A stretch of DNA of 64,000 nt, taken from Dactylorhiza incarnata (Eukaryota > Streptophyta > Magnoliopsida > Asparagales > Orchidaceae). The notes below the pieces were generated by a model. The model was not told the origin of the DNA. It saw only the letters and a list, made by a program, of their open reading frames with translations, and did not search any database. The DNA lies in assembly GCA_033032865.1 (NCBI GenBank), contig JAWHQI010000028.1, forward strand, positions 6,219,001 through 6,283,000. Reading direction: 5' to 3'. The number at the start of each line of letters is the position of its first letter. Positions within the stretch are counted from its first letter, which is position 1. This document shows, one piece after another, positions 41,049 to 54,085 of this stretch. The position numbers were made by a program, and so were the translations under genes.

Positions 41049-42177
41049 TGTTGGATCTTATGGCGCCTTTAGAGGGGGGTGAATAAGGGGTTTACGATTT
41101 TTTAGTAAAACAGAGAGAGTTTCAGAAATATGAAACTTTTTTATTATTGTTGTTAACGCCTGCATTAAGAGTTAATGTTGGGCGTTAGCTCTCCAGAAAA
41201 AATATGCTTCACAGAATTATGTCAAGCTGATTTTGCTTCTGAAATTTAAATGAAATAAAATTTCAAAAAATCACAGATAATAAAAATGGATATTATATTT
41301 CAAAGATAATTACAAAAATAAAATTTCAATAATGCTTGAAATTAAAGGCGACAATGTAAAAATCACTTTGTGTTCCTTCACTGGTCCTTCTCCTAAGGAC
41401 CAGTTGGCTATAGCCTATCTTTCCCCAGATAAGGCTTTTAACCATCCCCTTGACCTAGTCGCCACACAAGGTGGCAAATTACCCCATAAACCGAACTCGG
41501 CCTAGTCGTCACACGCAAGGCGGCGAATTCACTACCGTTACAAGAAAATAATAAAAAGATAAAAGTAAATTCAGAATAAAACACTCCCTAAATTGAAGAG
41601 CGCTGAAGGAGATGTTGAAGACACGCAAAGACCATCGTCGGAGTTGAAGTGAGCGTCCTTCTTCAAATTTGACCGTTGGAAATCTCCTTCTCACTCTTGT
41701 TCCTCAATGGTGGTGTTGGGAGTGCTCTCTAAATTCGGGGATGAAATGCTCTCTCAGAAGATTGGAATGAAGGCTTGAAAGTTTTACAATTGTGCAACGA
41801 AATCAGCTCTTTAAATAGACACGGGAGCTAACGCCTGGCGTTAAGAGTTAACGCCAGCGTTAGTGACCGTGTTCGGTCATGGCTGAGAGCGTGCAACCGT
41901 CGAGATCATGGCAGATCATGGACTCAGCGTCTACGTTAGCTCCAACGTTGGCGTTGTCTCTGGCTTCTCGACGCTATTTCTTCTATACGTTATTCCCTTC
42001 TCGACGATAAGTTAACGCGGGGCGTTAGCTCTCTTTTCAGAGAGTCATCACCAATCAGCATCATGTTCATGGGGTTATTTAAATATAGTACTTGCTCACT
42101 ATAAACACAAGCAAGATCAAATACATAGTGTGATTTGTTATTCTCAAACTAAGAGATGTGAAACACAAGCTCCAACA
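41049..42177 (-). repeat. 3' LTR of the inner copia element, 1129 bp
   Basis: Contains GTTAACGCC...GGCGTTA inverted motifs (41150-41190, 41825-41865, 42010-42030). Directly before it in element direction is the purine tract at 42178-42190. Confidence 0.92.
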
Positions 42178-42190
42178 ATCTCCCCCTTTT
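42178..42190 (-). other. polypurine tract of the inner copia element
   Basis: The minus strand reads AAAAGGGGGAGAT, directly followed by the LTR start TGTTGGAG. Confidence 0.85.
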
Positions 42191-43848
42191 GATAATAACA
42201 AATCCACGAATAAGAAATAAACTTTAATTTGATTTGTGTTTATAGTATATGATAAGCGTGATAAACATGCATACATGCATACTCCCCCTATATGGATACT
42301 CCCCCTACATGAATGCATTTTTTATTTTACTCCCCCTAAATCCTAGATTTCATCTTTTAATTTATTCTCCCTCTTTTGTTATAATCAAAAGGAGGTGGGC
42401 AGAGTAGTAGCAATATGAAATGATATGCACTATGTAGATATAAAGCAACTTTTTGAAAAAAAAATAGAGAACACAGCGAAAGCAATATTGAACATCTTTA
42501 AGAATTTGTAACTACAAAATATAATAAGCGTTTAAAGCAATTTAAGTATATGTTTTTAATTTAGATACACAAGTTGCAAGTATATTTGATATTGGTAAAT
42601 GAAAATTAGCAAGCAAGATTACAAATATTAAGAAAAGATATGTTTTACAATGTAAATAAATTTGCATTTCAAGTATACATTAACATAGTAAAGATCATGA
42701 TTCGCTATCAAGTGCATTTACTCAAGATTATAGAGAATAGTGTAGATAAGCTTTATGTCTCATTCTCATGAGTGGAAGTGTTATAAATGATAATGATGTG
42801 TTCAGTTAATGTGTTTTGATAAAGTATAAAAGTGTATAAATCAAACCACATGAAAGTTTGTATTCTAAGAACATAACTTGAAATAAACATAAACCACTTT
42901 ACTTCCACTAATTTTAATGCACATAAAGATTTTTAATTTTAAAGAGAAGTGGCAAAAAAATTGTTTGCGCAAGACATTTTACAATTTTTGGTGGAGTTTT
43001 CCTTTTTCTTTTTATTTTGATTTTGTTTTTTTATTTGACAAAGGACTCCAAATTCACTTGTTGCAAACATATAAATTTTTATTTGGAATACCACATTTCT
43101 CTAATCACAAGTGCATGAAAAACAAAGAATTGCAAGAATGTATTCAATATTGCGTAGGTAAACTATTTATGAAATTCAAAATTTATATGTTCTTATACTA
43201 CTCAGTCATGCGAAAATAAGATTTAAAAACACATGTAGATTAACAAAAAAGTGTAAGTGAGAAGATCATTATCAAAGATAAATCTTTACTCATACTTAGA
43301 GGCATGTAAAAACAGTTCTACACATGTAATCTATAACCAAATTTATTGCACATTTTAAGATAATATTCAAGGCATGACAAAAACAAAACAATATTTTTTT
43401 AAGAAACTTGAAAGATAAAATCAAACATTGTAAATAATCTTTAAGTAATAAATATAATCACCCTTGATTTAACCATTAAAGCATAATAGATATTTAAACA
43501 ATTATAAAGAATAGAAGACTTTTTAAAACAGAGAAATAAAAATAAAACACTGCATTAAAATAATACCAGAATTTTTTCAAAAAAGCCAAAAAAAATTTTG
43601 GAGTAAAGGGGCTAACGTCAGGCGTTAGCTTCTTAATGCCAAAATAGAACTACAAATTTTGATTTTTTTGAAAAATATTTTTATAATTCCTTTGTATTAT
43701 AAAGAGACCTTCTTAATGTTGGAATTTCAGAGATTTTAGAGTTGATTTGAAGGCTCTTTTAGCACGTTTTTTTGTTTTTAAAAAATGTTTTTGTTATATT
43801 TTTTTAGATGCAAACAAAATATAAAAAAATGATAGCATTTTATAGGGA
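42191..43848 (-). other. 3' noncoding part of the inner copia element
   Basis: About 1.65 kb of AT-rich sequence between RNase H and the purine tract. No envelope-like ORF found. Confidence 0.6.
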
Positions 43849-44510
43849 TTAATGAGATATTTCTAAGACGCCCAATTCTAACCTAAGCATGTTCAAACGT
43901 CCATCGGGTAGAGGTTTGGTGAAAATATCGGCAAGTTGTGAGTCAATCCCTATAAAGCTAATTCTAACATGTTCCTTCTTGATATGATCCCTAATAAAGT
44001 GATGTCGGACATTTATATGTTTAGATCTAGAATGATGTACAAGATTGTTTGTAAGATCGATAACGCTCTTGTTGTCACATTTTAATTCTATGTTATTTAG
44101 ATAAACACTAAAGTTTTCCAAACTTTGGGTCATCCATAAGGCTTGTGCACAACAACTACCTAGTGCGATATATTCGGCCTCGGTGGTGGAGAGGGCAACA
44201 GAATTTTGTTTCCTACTCGACCATGATATGAGTGAAGGGCCTATAAAATGACACGTGTCACTAGTGTTACTACGATCTAATGAACATCATGCATAGTCCG
44301 AATCAGAAAAATTGTGTAAAATAAAACAATCATTATGAGGATACCATAAGCCTAATCTAGATGTTCCGATTAGATATCTAAAAATACGTTTAACCGCTTT
44401 TAAATGTGATTCTTTTAGGTTAGCTTGAAATCTAGCACACAAACAAATGGAAAACATAATATCGGGTCTAGATGCGCTTAAATATAGCAATGAGCATATC
44501 ATTCCTCTAT
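43849..44510 (-). pseudogene. RNase H of the inner copia element
   Basis: Pieces: MICSLLYLSASRPDIMFSIC (from 44502) with FSDSDYA, where the first catalytic aspartates lie, then a break, then LKCDNKSVIDLTNNLVHHSR and HINVRHHFIRDHIKKEH, ending IFTKPLPDGRLNMLRLELG. Catalytic region readable, frame broken at about 44290 and 44140. Confidence 0.9.
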
Positions 44511-45340
44511 ATAATGTTTAATCAATAGAAATACCGGCTTCATCTTTTCCCAACTTTAGTGATGCACTCATTGGTGTATTAGCTTGTTTGAGGTTTTTAA
44601 ATCCAAATCTCTTAAGAATATCATGAACATATTTAGTTTGACAAATAAAAATACCATCTTGTCTTTGTGAGATTTGAAATCCTAGAAAATAAGTGAGTTC
44701 TCCTGCCAAGCTCATTTCAAATTCATTTTTCATCACTAAAACTACTTCATTACATAACTCTTCATTAGTGGCTCCAAATATAATATCATCAACATAAATT
44801 TGCAATATAATCAAATTATTATCTACATGCTTAATGAAGAGTGTATTATTTGCACTTCCCATTTTATAACCGTGTTGTATCAAAAATAATGTCAATCTAT
44901 CATACCAAGCACGTGGCGCTTGCTTTAATCCATAAAGCATTATCTCTAACTTATACACATGATTTGGAAATTTTTCACTCACAAAACTGAGGGGTTGTTC
45001 AACATAAACTTCTTTTATAATCCCGTTTAAAAATGCATTTTTAACATCCATTTGAAATAATTTAAATCTTTTAAAACTCGCAAATGCAAGAAATATTCTA
45101 ATTGATTCTAAGCGAGCAACGGGTGCAAAAGTTTCATCAAAATCTACCCCTTCGATTGGTGAATAACCTTGTGCAACTAGTCTAGCTTTATTCCTTGTAA
45201 TCCTAAAGTCACCATCTAGTTTATTTTTAAAAATCCATTTTACACCTATAACCGGATGATTAGATGACCTCTCTACTAAATTTCATACCTTATTATGTTC
45301 AAATTGATTTAATTCATCATTCATAGATAAAAATCAAAAT
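44511..45340 (-). pseudogene. reverse transcriptase of the inner copia element
   Basis: The long open part (45051-44518) has MDVKNAFLNGIIKEVYVEQP, MLYGLKQAPRAWYDRLTLFL and the catalytic box LQIYVDDIIFGATNEEL at about 44765-44815, then LTYFLGFQISQRQDGIFICQ. Upstream (45340-45052) the front motifs are readable in pieces with stops (KARLVAQGY-like region near 45180). YVDD intact, reading frame not. Confidence 0.92.
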
Positions 45341-45343
45341 TCA

Positions 45344-46268
45344 TCATTTAAAGCAGTTGAAATGTTTTTTTCCTATTTCAGATACAAAACAAAGGTTTGA
45401 AAAAGACTCATGTAAAGAAGAACGAGTACTTACCCCTTTTGACTGTTCTCCAATAACAAGCTCCTTTGGATGATCTTTTGAAAACTGCAGTGCACTTGGA
45501 GGAACATATTCTATTATTTCTTCTTCTTTCTCCTCTTTCTCTTCTTCTTTTTCTCCAAGCGATTCATCATCCTCGTGTTCCAAAGGGGAAAGGGGTTCGT
45601 CTTCGATTCTTGTATGATTAGTATCTACACAAGGAACAAACTCATCAAATCTTACATGAATAGACTCTTCAACTATTTTAGTTCTCTTATTATAAATTCT
45701 ATAAGCCTCACTAGTTGAAGAGTAACCAATGAAAATTCTCTCATCACATTTTTCATCAAATTTTCCTAATGCATCTCTGGTATTTAAAATAAAACATTTG
45801 CAACCAAAAGCATGAAAATAAGATACATTAGGTTTTCTTTTAAAATAAAGCTCATACGGTGTTAGTTTTATAATAGGACGAAGCACGCCACGATTAATAA
45901 TATAACATGAAGTATTAACTGCTTAGCCCAAAATGATTTAAGCAACCCATATTCACAAAGCATAGTGCGTGTTGGCTCTTGAAGGGTTCTACTTTTCCTC
46001 TCCACTACGCCATTTTGTTGTGGGGTGCGAGGAACTAGCGGAAAATTCATGTTTAATTCCTAAATCATTACAAAAAGAAGAAAATTTATCATTTTCAAAA
46101 TTCTCCTCCATGATCTGAGTGTATGCATTTAATTTTTAAATCAAGTTCATTTTGAACACGAATGCATAGTTTAGTCAATTCAAGAAATGCATCGGATTTG
46201 GAAGATAGAAATAAAGTCCAACAAAATCTAGAATAATCATCAATTATTACAAAAGTATATTTTCTACC
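45344..46268 (-). pseudogene. integrase core and C-part of the inner copia element
   Basis: 46050-45868 carries RTPQQNGVVERKSRTLQEPT, with the catalytic glutamate. 45886-45344 holds the C-part KLTPYELYFKRKPNVSYFHA and FGCKCFILNTRDALGKFDEK, then an acidic run of glutamates. The core in front (46268-46050) is broken by frame changes. Confidence 0.9.
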
Positions 46269-46901
46269 TCATAAACTAGAAGTGCTAACCGGTCCAAATA
46301 AATCCATATGAATTAATTGAAGAGGTTTAGAAGTACAAATTACATTTTTGCTTCTAAAAGAATTTTTTGAAAACTTTTCTTTTTGGCAAGGCGTACAAAG
46401 AGAAGATAAATTACCATTAAGCATAGGTAAACCTTTAATTAATTTATCTTTTGATAATTTCAAAATAAGCTTGGTGCTAGAGTGACCAAGATGCCTATGC
46501 CAAAGTTCCAATTCATCGTTTTTAGAAATAAAGCATTTTAAAGACGATTGTGAAAGTTCATTAAAGGCAATCATATAAATATTGTGAATTCTAGGTGCAG
46601 TGAGTACGACATTATTTATTTTAGAATTTATGATTTTGCAAAGATCTGTAGATGATTCAAATAATACATTTAAACTCTTATCACATAATTGACTAATTGA
46701 TATTAAATTATGTTTCAAGACATCTAGAAATAAAACATTAGAGATTGAGAAAGATTCGTTACCCACTGTGCCGATGCCCATGATCCTTCCTTTTCCGTTA
46801 TCTCCAAATGTTACCAACCCTCCTTTCTTCATCTCAAGGCTAAGAAACTTTTCTTTGTTGGTCGTCATGTGTTTGGAGCATCCCGAGTCAAAATACCACA
46901 C
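46269..46901 (-). pseudogene. protease, pre-integrase and integrase zinc domain of the inner copia element
   Basis: Open for 210 codons. WYFDSGCSKHMTTNKEKF contains the protease motif DSG. Then come HNLISISQLCDKSLNVLF and the zinc domain LWHRHLGHSSTKLILKL, with the two cysteines in SSLCTPCQKEKFSKNSF, that is, HHCC complete. LQLIHMDLFGPV starts the integrase core. This is the best preserved piece of the element. Confidence 0.92.
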
Positions 46902-46954
46902 GTCTTTTTTGTCCTTAGCCTGCCTCCCATAGAATAGCTGGAAACCTTAGGCAC

Positions 46955-48700
46955 CTAGATTTGCATTATAGCACTACGACCCTTTTTCCTACAAAAGTTC
47001 GAGGTGTGTCCAAATAAATGACATTTGACACACGATATAAAAGGGGATGAAACCCTTTTCTGAGTTTTGGATAAACTCCTGCAGGAAGATGAGATAACAT
47101 TAGAATTTTGAAATGATTTTTTATTAACAGAAATAAAATTATTTCTAACGCCAGCGTTAAGAGTTAACATTGGGGATAACTCCCAGTAACATATCCAAGG
47201 CCATATTTGGCACTATTATCACATTGGTTGGCCAAGATCATGTCTAGAGATCTTTGCCCAACTCCGAATTTTTTAATAGCCATATTTAAATCATGAATAC
47301 GAGCTTTGTGAATTCCGTTGCTAACATAACGCACCGATTCGCAAAACTTTTCTTTCCTTCTTCTATTTGAGAAAGAGAGATTTTTAAAGTTCTTTCTAAA
47401 TCCCCCTTCTCCTTAGTAAGAATTTCGATATTGGAGTGGGACTTAGAAAGAGCTTCTTCAAGTTCTTTCACCCTTGTCAAGGAGTGATTGCACTCTTGGC
47501 AAGATACTTTCTCTTTCCCTGATAGTTTAGATAATTATTTGTTTTCTTTTAACAAAAGTTAATTTTCAGAATTTAGAATCTCAATATCATTTAAACTTTT
47601 ATCAAAAAATTTGCATGTTTGTAAATACTCAATATATAAACAATCATAAGTAGTAGGAAGAATTACATCAGTGTCGCTTTGGACACTACTTTCATCATCA
47701 GATAGTGTGTTGCTCTTTGTCATGAGGCACACATTGGCTTCTTCTTCATAGCTGGAGGATGAGCTGCTTGATTCGTCAGAGGAGGATTCATCCCAAGTAG
47801 CCGCTTTTAGGACCTTCTTCTTCTCCTTTCCCATGTGCCACTTTTCTTTACGCTCTTTCAGATATTTCGGGCACTGGCTCCGGATGTGTCCAATCTTTCT
47901 GCAATGGTAGCACTCCGGTGGTGGTCACTCATCATCGTCCTCGTCACTACCTCTTTCCTTCTTCGATGAGGATCCCTTCTTGATGAAATATTTTCGGAAG
48001 GTGTTTCTCCTTTTTGGATTCTTCATGAACTTTTTCACAAAAGACTATCCTCGTCCTCTTCATCGTCATCTCCGTCAGCCTCCTTCTTTGACTTTAAGTC
48101 CAAAGTCTTCTTCTTTGGCTCCATGTTGTACTGTTGTTGTTGAATTTTGAGTTCAACCTCATGGGTCTTGAGGTTCCCAATGAGGCTCTCAATTTGGAGC
48201 TTCTTCAAATCATGCGACTCTGAGATAGTTGTCACCTTTGGATTAAAATTTGGAGGGAGAGACCTTAGAATTTTTCTCACCAAGTCGTCGTTGGGGAACA
48301 CATTTCCAAGTACTTTTGAGTCATTGACGATCTTGGTGAACCTTGCATACATTGAATCTACGTCTTCATCCGCCTCCATCCGGAATTTCTCGTATTCGGA
48401 TTCAAGTGGAAGAGCTTTGAATCCTAGACCTGTGAAGTACCTTCATGAGTAATTTCTAATAAATTTCATATATCATAAGCAGTTTCACAAACACAAGTTC
48501 TATTAAATTTTGTTCTATCCAAAGCACAAAATAAAACATTCATAGCTTTAGTGTTATTCTTGCATCTTAACTTGTCGTTATCATTCCATTTGTCTCTCAG
48601 TTTTTCCATAGTAACTTCTCCAACAACAAATGTCGGTGGAGAGTAGCATTGTTCCACCATACCCCCACACAGCATTATCTAAAGCAATTAAAAAATAATG
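46955..48700 (-). pseudogene. gag of the inner copia element
   Basis: From the front: LRDKWNDNDKLRCKNNTKAM (48675-48466), EADEDVDSMYARFTKIVNDS and LVRKILRSLPPNFNPKVTTI (48379-48035), the UBN2 helices. A complete zinc knuckle C-YH-C-RKIG-H-IRSQ-C is at 47871-47912, then an acidic serine-rich part (TWDESSSDESSSSSSSYEEE), coiled coils (47834-47286) and a second knuckle C-VK-C-HLFG-H-TSNF-C near 46990-47045. Two knuckles with a coil between them fit the long gags of the SIRE lineage. Multiple stops. Confidence 0.87.
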
Positions 48701-48825
48701 CATTCTTGTTTTCCAATAATTATAATCAGAACCGATAAATAGAGGAGGTCTACTAATCCCTTGACCCTCAATGAAGCATAATCATGATGCGCCATTATTC
48801 CCGGTTGTGAAACCGTTTTGGAATA

Positions 48826-48844
48826 ACCTCGCTCTGATACAAAG
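48826..48844 (-). other. primer-binding site of the inner copia element
   Basis: The minus strand after the 5' LTR reads CTTTGTATCAGAGCGAGG; apart from the first bases this is the TGGTATCAGAGC initiator-tRNA site. Confidence 0.75.
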
Positions 48845-49238
48845 TGTTGGATCTTATGGCACCCTTAGAGGGGGGTGAATAAGGGGTTTACGAATTTTGA
48901 GTAAAACAGAGAGAGTTTCAAAAAAATGAAACTTTTTGATTACTATTGCTAACGCATGCGTTTAGAGTTAACGATGAGCGTTAGCTCTCCGGAAAAAATA
49001 TGCTTCACATATGTCAACCTGGTTTCTCTTATGAAAATTTAAATGAAATACAATTCTAGAAAATCACAGATAATAAAAATGGATATTATATTTCAAGGGT
49101 AATTACAAAGATAAAATTTCAATAACGCTTGAAATTAAAGGCGACAATGTAAAAATCACTTTGTGTTCCTTCACCGGTCCTTCTCCCAAGGATCGGTTGG
49201 CTATAGCCTATCTTTCCCCGGATAAGGCATCTTGCCAC
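48845..49238 (-). repeat. 5' LTR of the inner copia element, inner-side part
   Basis: Matches the start of the 3' LTR copy at 41049 (TGTTGGATCTTATGGCRCC). Cut at GCCAC by the solo LTR at 49239. Confidence 0.9.
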
Positions 49239-52200
49239 TGTCACAACCCGTATTTTCCCGAAATAATTTATATTATCAGAGCTAAGGGGAAAACACGCGT
49301 CATGATGCCACGTCCTGTAGGGGACAACTACAGACGTTCAGGCGAGCACTCACACGAGCTTTTTCTTTTACAAAAAGGTACGAATAAATAAAAGAATTAT
49401 CTTTTAAGGTTTATTTAATTCGGGTTAGGAGACCGTGTCCCTCGGCCCCGCGGTTTACTAAGTCGCGCTTTATAAAAACATACGTATGCAACGGAAGAAA
49501 GTAGGTTCATTTTATTCCTAACGGCGCTGGAGACTAGAGACGTCCCCAGGGCGATCGCCGGTCTAAATTTAGTACATAATAAATATCATTTTCGCCTCGG
49601 TTTACGTTTCGCAAATAGGTGATACTTAATAGTAAATGTGTCAAACAGTTATAGAAATAAGTTTCTTTTATAAAGCAAAGGAACTGCGCTAATATACAGC
49701 AAAATCAGCTTTTTCCCAGAGTTAATGAGTACAAAAATACTAAGCAGCAAAAAGAACTAGCAGCAGCGTAAGCAAATAAGCTAAGCAAAACCGTACGGGC
49801 GTCAACATCTGACACGAACCCGCAGGGAAAGGTCAACAGTCCAAAAGAAAAGCTACACGATAGAAACTGAACCAACAGCATCCTTACCCACTAGAGAGGG
49901 AAGGTCTCAACAGCGAAGAGTACGACCCCACTCGAACTCCGGCGGCCGCTACAAACCTGAACCTGAGGCATTCATAAGAAAAGAATGCCTCATCCCAAAG
50001 GGTGTAAGGAAACAGCAGAAGTAAAAGAGAAACTGAAAGGTAAACAGAAGGAAAGCACGAGTCAAACCCAACTGCTGCACAACAAGTCAAGGAACTGGGG
50101 TGGGGGCCCCTACGTCCACCCACACTCCAAACAACCACTGCTGTATTGGGGGCCCCTACGTCCACCCACACTCCGGTCAAAGAATAACCACTGTAGTGGG
50201 GGCTTCTACGTCCACCCACACGCCGGCCCAAACCACTGTGCTGGGGGGCCCTGCGTCCACCCACACTCCAGACCAAAACCACTGGGTTGGGGGCCCCTAT
50301 GTCCACCCACACTCCATACCAAAACCACTGGGTTGGGGGACCGTATGTCCACCCACACTCCAGACCAAAACCAAACCCTACGAGACTCGTTGACAGCCTA
50401 CGGGGTTTGACGCTCAAGGTAATTCTAGTGCAAAAAGAAGGAAGGAGGAGCATTATCATCTAGGCTATAAGTATAAGGCCATAAGGAGCATATGGCACCC
50501 TCCCTTTCTATAAGAAGTAAGATACTCAAACTTGGAACAGGGGTAAAGCTCGACCCCAGAATACATTTACACCACTTTTCGGCTTGCCAATTACTAATCT
50601 CGCTAAGCTATCGAGGATTAACAAGGGAAATTCGCAGGGAATGTAGCTTCTACTTCCCCAAATCTATAGGGATTAAAATACGACATTCCCAGAGAATTTT
50701 AGCCCGCCAAAACCTCGGAACTTAGCCAACAATAGGAAAAGAAATGCAGGGTTGGAAATTTAACCGAGTGAGATCACGTATACTTTACTAAATAAACGAG
50801 TTCAACAAACTTCTTACAATATAACATATAGCCCAAGGGCATCCCCAGCCCGTAAAACGAACGTAACTGACGACCTCGACCCTTTCCGAGGGAATGAAAT
50901 CTCAAGCTTATAGCGCCGAAAATTTAACTTAGCATATACCTGGGTGAATTTCTAGCATTTAAATCCAGTAATCTCATGAACGGGGCAACTTACCTGAGCA
51001 TATACTAAGAAATTTTCTAGCGTATAGAGAGCGAAATTTCATAGCAATATCAAACATTTAAACTAGAAGAAAGCCATGGGAGGAACACTGAATTTCAGTA
51101 CAAACCCAGGTCGAAGCTAGTATGGAGCCAAGGAGAAAGATAACCCGATAAATTCCCAATATAACATGATACCTAGCAGCCTCCAATCATGGATCCCCAA
51201 AGAAATCCCAAGTTATAACTCCTGGAGACAAAAGAAAAGGAGCAGCCATACCAAACAAAAATCCGAAAATCCCCAAACCTGAAGGGGGCAGCCGAGCAAC
51301 CAAAGGTTCCCAATTTTAACAAATTTCTGGGAACACAACCAAAAAGAAGAAGCAGCCGCAACCATAAATCCCCCAAGGAAGACAAGCTAGCCACACTCAT
51401 AAGTGAAATTTCTGTAAATATATAGGTGTAGCCGCAGCCCAAAGGTTCCATGCCAACAAATTATTTGGGAACAAAAAGGAGTAGCCGCAAACCCCCAGGT
51501 CCCACGCCAACAATTTCTGGGAACAACAAAAAACAAAGAGCAGCCGCAAACCGTTGGTCCCCCAACACAAGACAGGAAAGCCACAAAAACATCTCCCAAA
51601 ACAAACACAAGAAGGAAAACTGAAGGTGCAGGGGAGGGAGGGGCTCATAACATGGAACCATCACAGCAATAACACATAACCAAGCAAATTTCCACAATAC
51701 AACAACCAACTGCAGCTAATATAGAACAAGGGGAGGAGGTGAAGGAGGGGGAAGAAGAGTTTCCTTACTTAGGGTTCCACCGGCGACACGCCGGGTCGCG
51801 ACAAACACGCCAAGAGCCATGTTTTGGCCATAGATTTCGTCAAGAACCAACCAACTCAAACCCATTTAACAGAAATTGAGAGTAAGCCCAGATTTTCGAA
51901 GAAGAAGACAGGTTCATGCACCCAAACTTTAGCAGAGCAAACACAAGAACATGCATCCCGATTTCTTTAGCCAGGGCCACGTATGGCCCTCGTTTTCCCT
52001 TGCAAACATCAAACATATAATTCAAGGATGAGAACCCAAATTTTCTACCACGAGATCGACCCGGAAATCCACCGATTTACATCTAAATTAAAAACCCAGA
52101 TTTTAGTGCAAACCAGAGAAAAGAGGTGAATCAGCTAAATAGGAAGAAAGGAATGGAGGAGAAGAGATCTCTTGCACAAAAGCAACTCGCCACCAGCCAA

Positions 52201-52879
52201 CATTTCCCAGAAATTCCAACATATAGCCTGGACACAACCTGAAGGGCAACCCCTTACACAGCCATTAATGTATATGATGACCCCAACCAAATTTTATTTC
52301 TAGTATAGTAAAGCAGGATTTGCCCTTCTAACCCAATGATCCGCCAAGCACAGCTAAGTAAAAGAAAAGGGAGGGGGAATGAAGAAGAATGAGTGAAAAG
52401 TTTCCTTGCCTCACACCAACCGGTGCCCCGACGGATTTGCGACAAGCAGGGGAAGAGAAACCTCCCAGATCCTCAGCCCTGGCGAAGAAAACTAGCCCCG
52501 GCAACCAAAATCACCTAGCCTCCGACGGCTCCGGTGCCTCCCCGCCCCAATTTTCGCAAAACCCTACCCTGAGCCCCCTGGAGCATTCACGGGATCGAAG
52601 AAGGAAGAGCCCGACCTTGGAAACCAAGCCAGCCGCACCAAATAAAATAGAAATCATAAACAAGCCCTCAGCAACTTTTATATCCACTCTTATACATATG
52701 TGTATATGAATATATATATATATATAGCTCTACAAAAGAAGTTAAACTTGCCGGGCTACGACGACGACGACGACTCCGAAAGGTAACGCCCTAAATTAAT
52801 ACCTCGGTTTCGGATAAATATATTTTTAAATTTCATGTGCTTTGTTAAAATAATCAAAAGAAAAATCTGGGGCGTTACA
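49239..52879 (-). mobile_element. 3.6-kb gypsy-type solo LTR, TSD GCCAC
   Basis: The minus strand starts TGTAACGCCCCAGATTTTTC and ends CGGGTTGTGACA. GCCAC at 49234-49238 and 52880-52884. TGTAACGCCCC...TGACA ends and a length above 3 kb are typical of Tekay/Del chromovirus LTRs. No internal part remains. It contains a tandem repeat at 50095-50370 and a TA tract at about 52710-52725. Youngest layer of the nest. Confidence 0.85.
50095..50370. repeat. tandem repeat of about 57 bp in the solo LTR
   Basis: Six copies around TACGTCCACCCACACTCC (50110, 50158, 50208, 50252, 50298, 50346), joined by GGGTTGGGGGCCCC-type spacers of varying length. Confidence 0.85.
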
Positions 52880-52884
52880 GCCAC

Positions 52885-53668
52885 CCCTAGATCTACCCTT
52901 GACCTAGTCGTCACGCACAAGGCGGCGAATTACCCCCTAAACCGAACCCGACCTAGTCTCCACAGACAAGGCGGTGAATTCACTGCCGTTACAAGAAAAT
53001 AATGAAAAGATAAAAGTAAATTTAATTAGAATAAAAGACTCCCTAAATTGAAGAGCGTTGAAGGAGATATTGAAGATACACAAAGACCATCGTCGGAGTT
53101 GAAGCGAGCGTCCTTCATTAAATTTGACCATTGGAAATCTCCTTCTCACTCTTGTTCCTCGATGGTGGTGTTGGGAGTGCTCTCTGAATTCGGGGATGAA
53201 ATGCTCTCTCAGAAGGTTGGAATGAAGGCTTGAAAGTTCAATAATTGCGCTACAAAATCAGCTCTTTAAATAGACATGGGAGCTAATGCATGGTTTTAAG
53301 AGTTAACATCAGCGTTAGTGATCTTGTTCGGTCGCAGCTGAGAGCATGCAATCGTCGAGATCGTGGCAGATCATGGACTCAACGCCTGCATTAGCTCCAA
53401 TGTTGGCGTTGTCTCTGGCTTCTCGATGCTATTTCTTCCCAACGTTATTCCCTTCTCGACTACATCCCATCTCGATGATAAGTTAACGCGGGGCGTTAAC
53501 TTCTAACGCGGGGCGTTAGCTCTCTTTTCAGAGAGTCGTCACCAATCAGCATCATGTTCATGGGGTTATTTAGCTATAGTACCTGCTCACTATAAACACA
53601 AGTAAGATCAAATACATAGTGTGATTTGTTATTCTCAAACTAAGAGATGTGGAACACAAGCTCCAACA
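52885..53668 (-). repeat. 5' LTR of the inner copia element, outer-side part
   Basis: Continues the LTR after the second GCCAC. It matches 41445-42177 and ends CACAAGCTCCAACA. GTTAACGCGGGGCGTTA motifs occur twice near 53480-53520 (once in the other LTR). Confidence 0.9.
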
Positions 53669-54085
53669 CCATCTAATTCTACTTGACACTAGCTTCGAGA
53701 GCCATCTGAATCAGATAATTCAAATAACATTCGACATAACGTCGATTTCATATCGACGCATACGTCAATTTAGTTGCTCTACAAATTTGAAGGTGCGTCG
53801 AGTTCTAATTGACGCAATGTCGACATGACAAGTGCGCGCAGTTTCTCTTCCAGAAGCTGGTTCGACACATTTTGGCGCGTTGAATATATCTTTTTCGATG
53901 GTGCTTCCAATACAAGCCTATGTTGCGACAAATCGTCTTATCTTAAGCAACTTAGACGTTGAATTCATTACGCTTTCGAATTTTCTCTCTCCTGCACTCG
54001 TGCTTTCTCTTCTCCAGTTATCTCGTGTTCTTGCTCTTTCCCTCTCTCTCTCTCTTCTCTTTGCAGGTACTTCACCTCATAATCA
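53669..54085 (+). other. outer element, leader of the second ORF
   Basis: GACGYAACGTCGA-like motifs (53725-53830) resemble those in the outer LTR. A CT-rich tract (54035-54060) ends in TTTGCAG/GTACTT, which looks like a splice acceptor about 20 bases before the ATG, so this ORF may be read from a spliced RNA. Confidence 0.5.

Larger units (their letters stand above)
41049..53668 (-). mobile_element. inner copia element, minus strand, inserted in the outer element
   Basis: LTRs at 41049-42177 (3') and 48845-53668 (5', interrupted). Ends are TGTTGGAGCTTGTGT and ATCCAACA on the minus strand. Flanks are CCATT (41044-41048) and CCATC (53669-53673), a 5-bp duplication with one mismatch. Gag, protease, integrase, reverse transcriptase and RNase H are present in order, all decayed. 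Motifs of reverse transcriptase and RNase H resemble the SIRE-like lineage. Confidence 0.93.
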
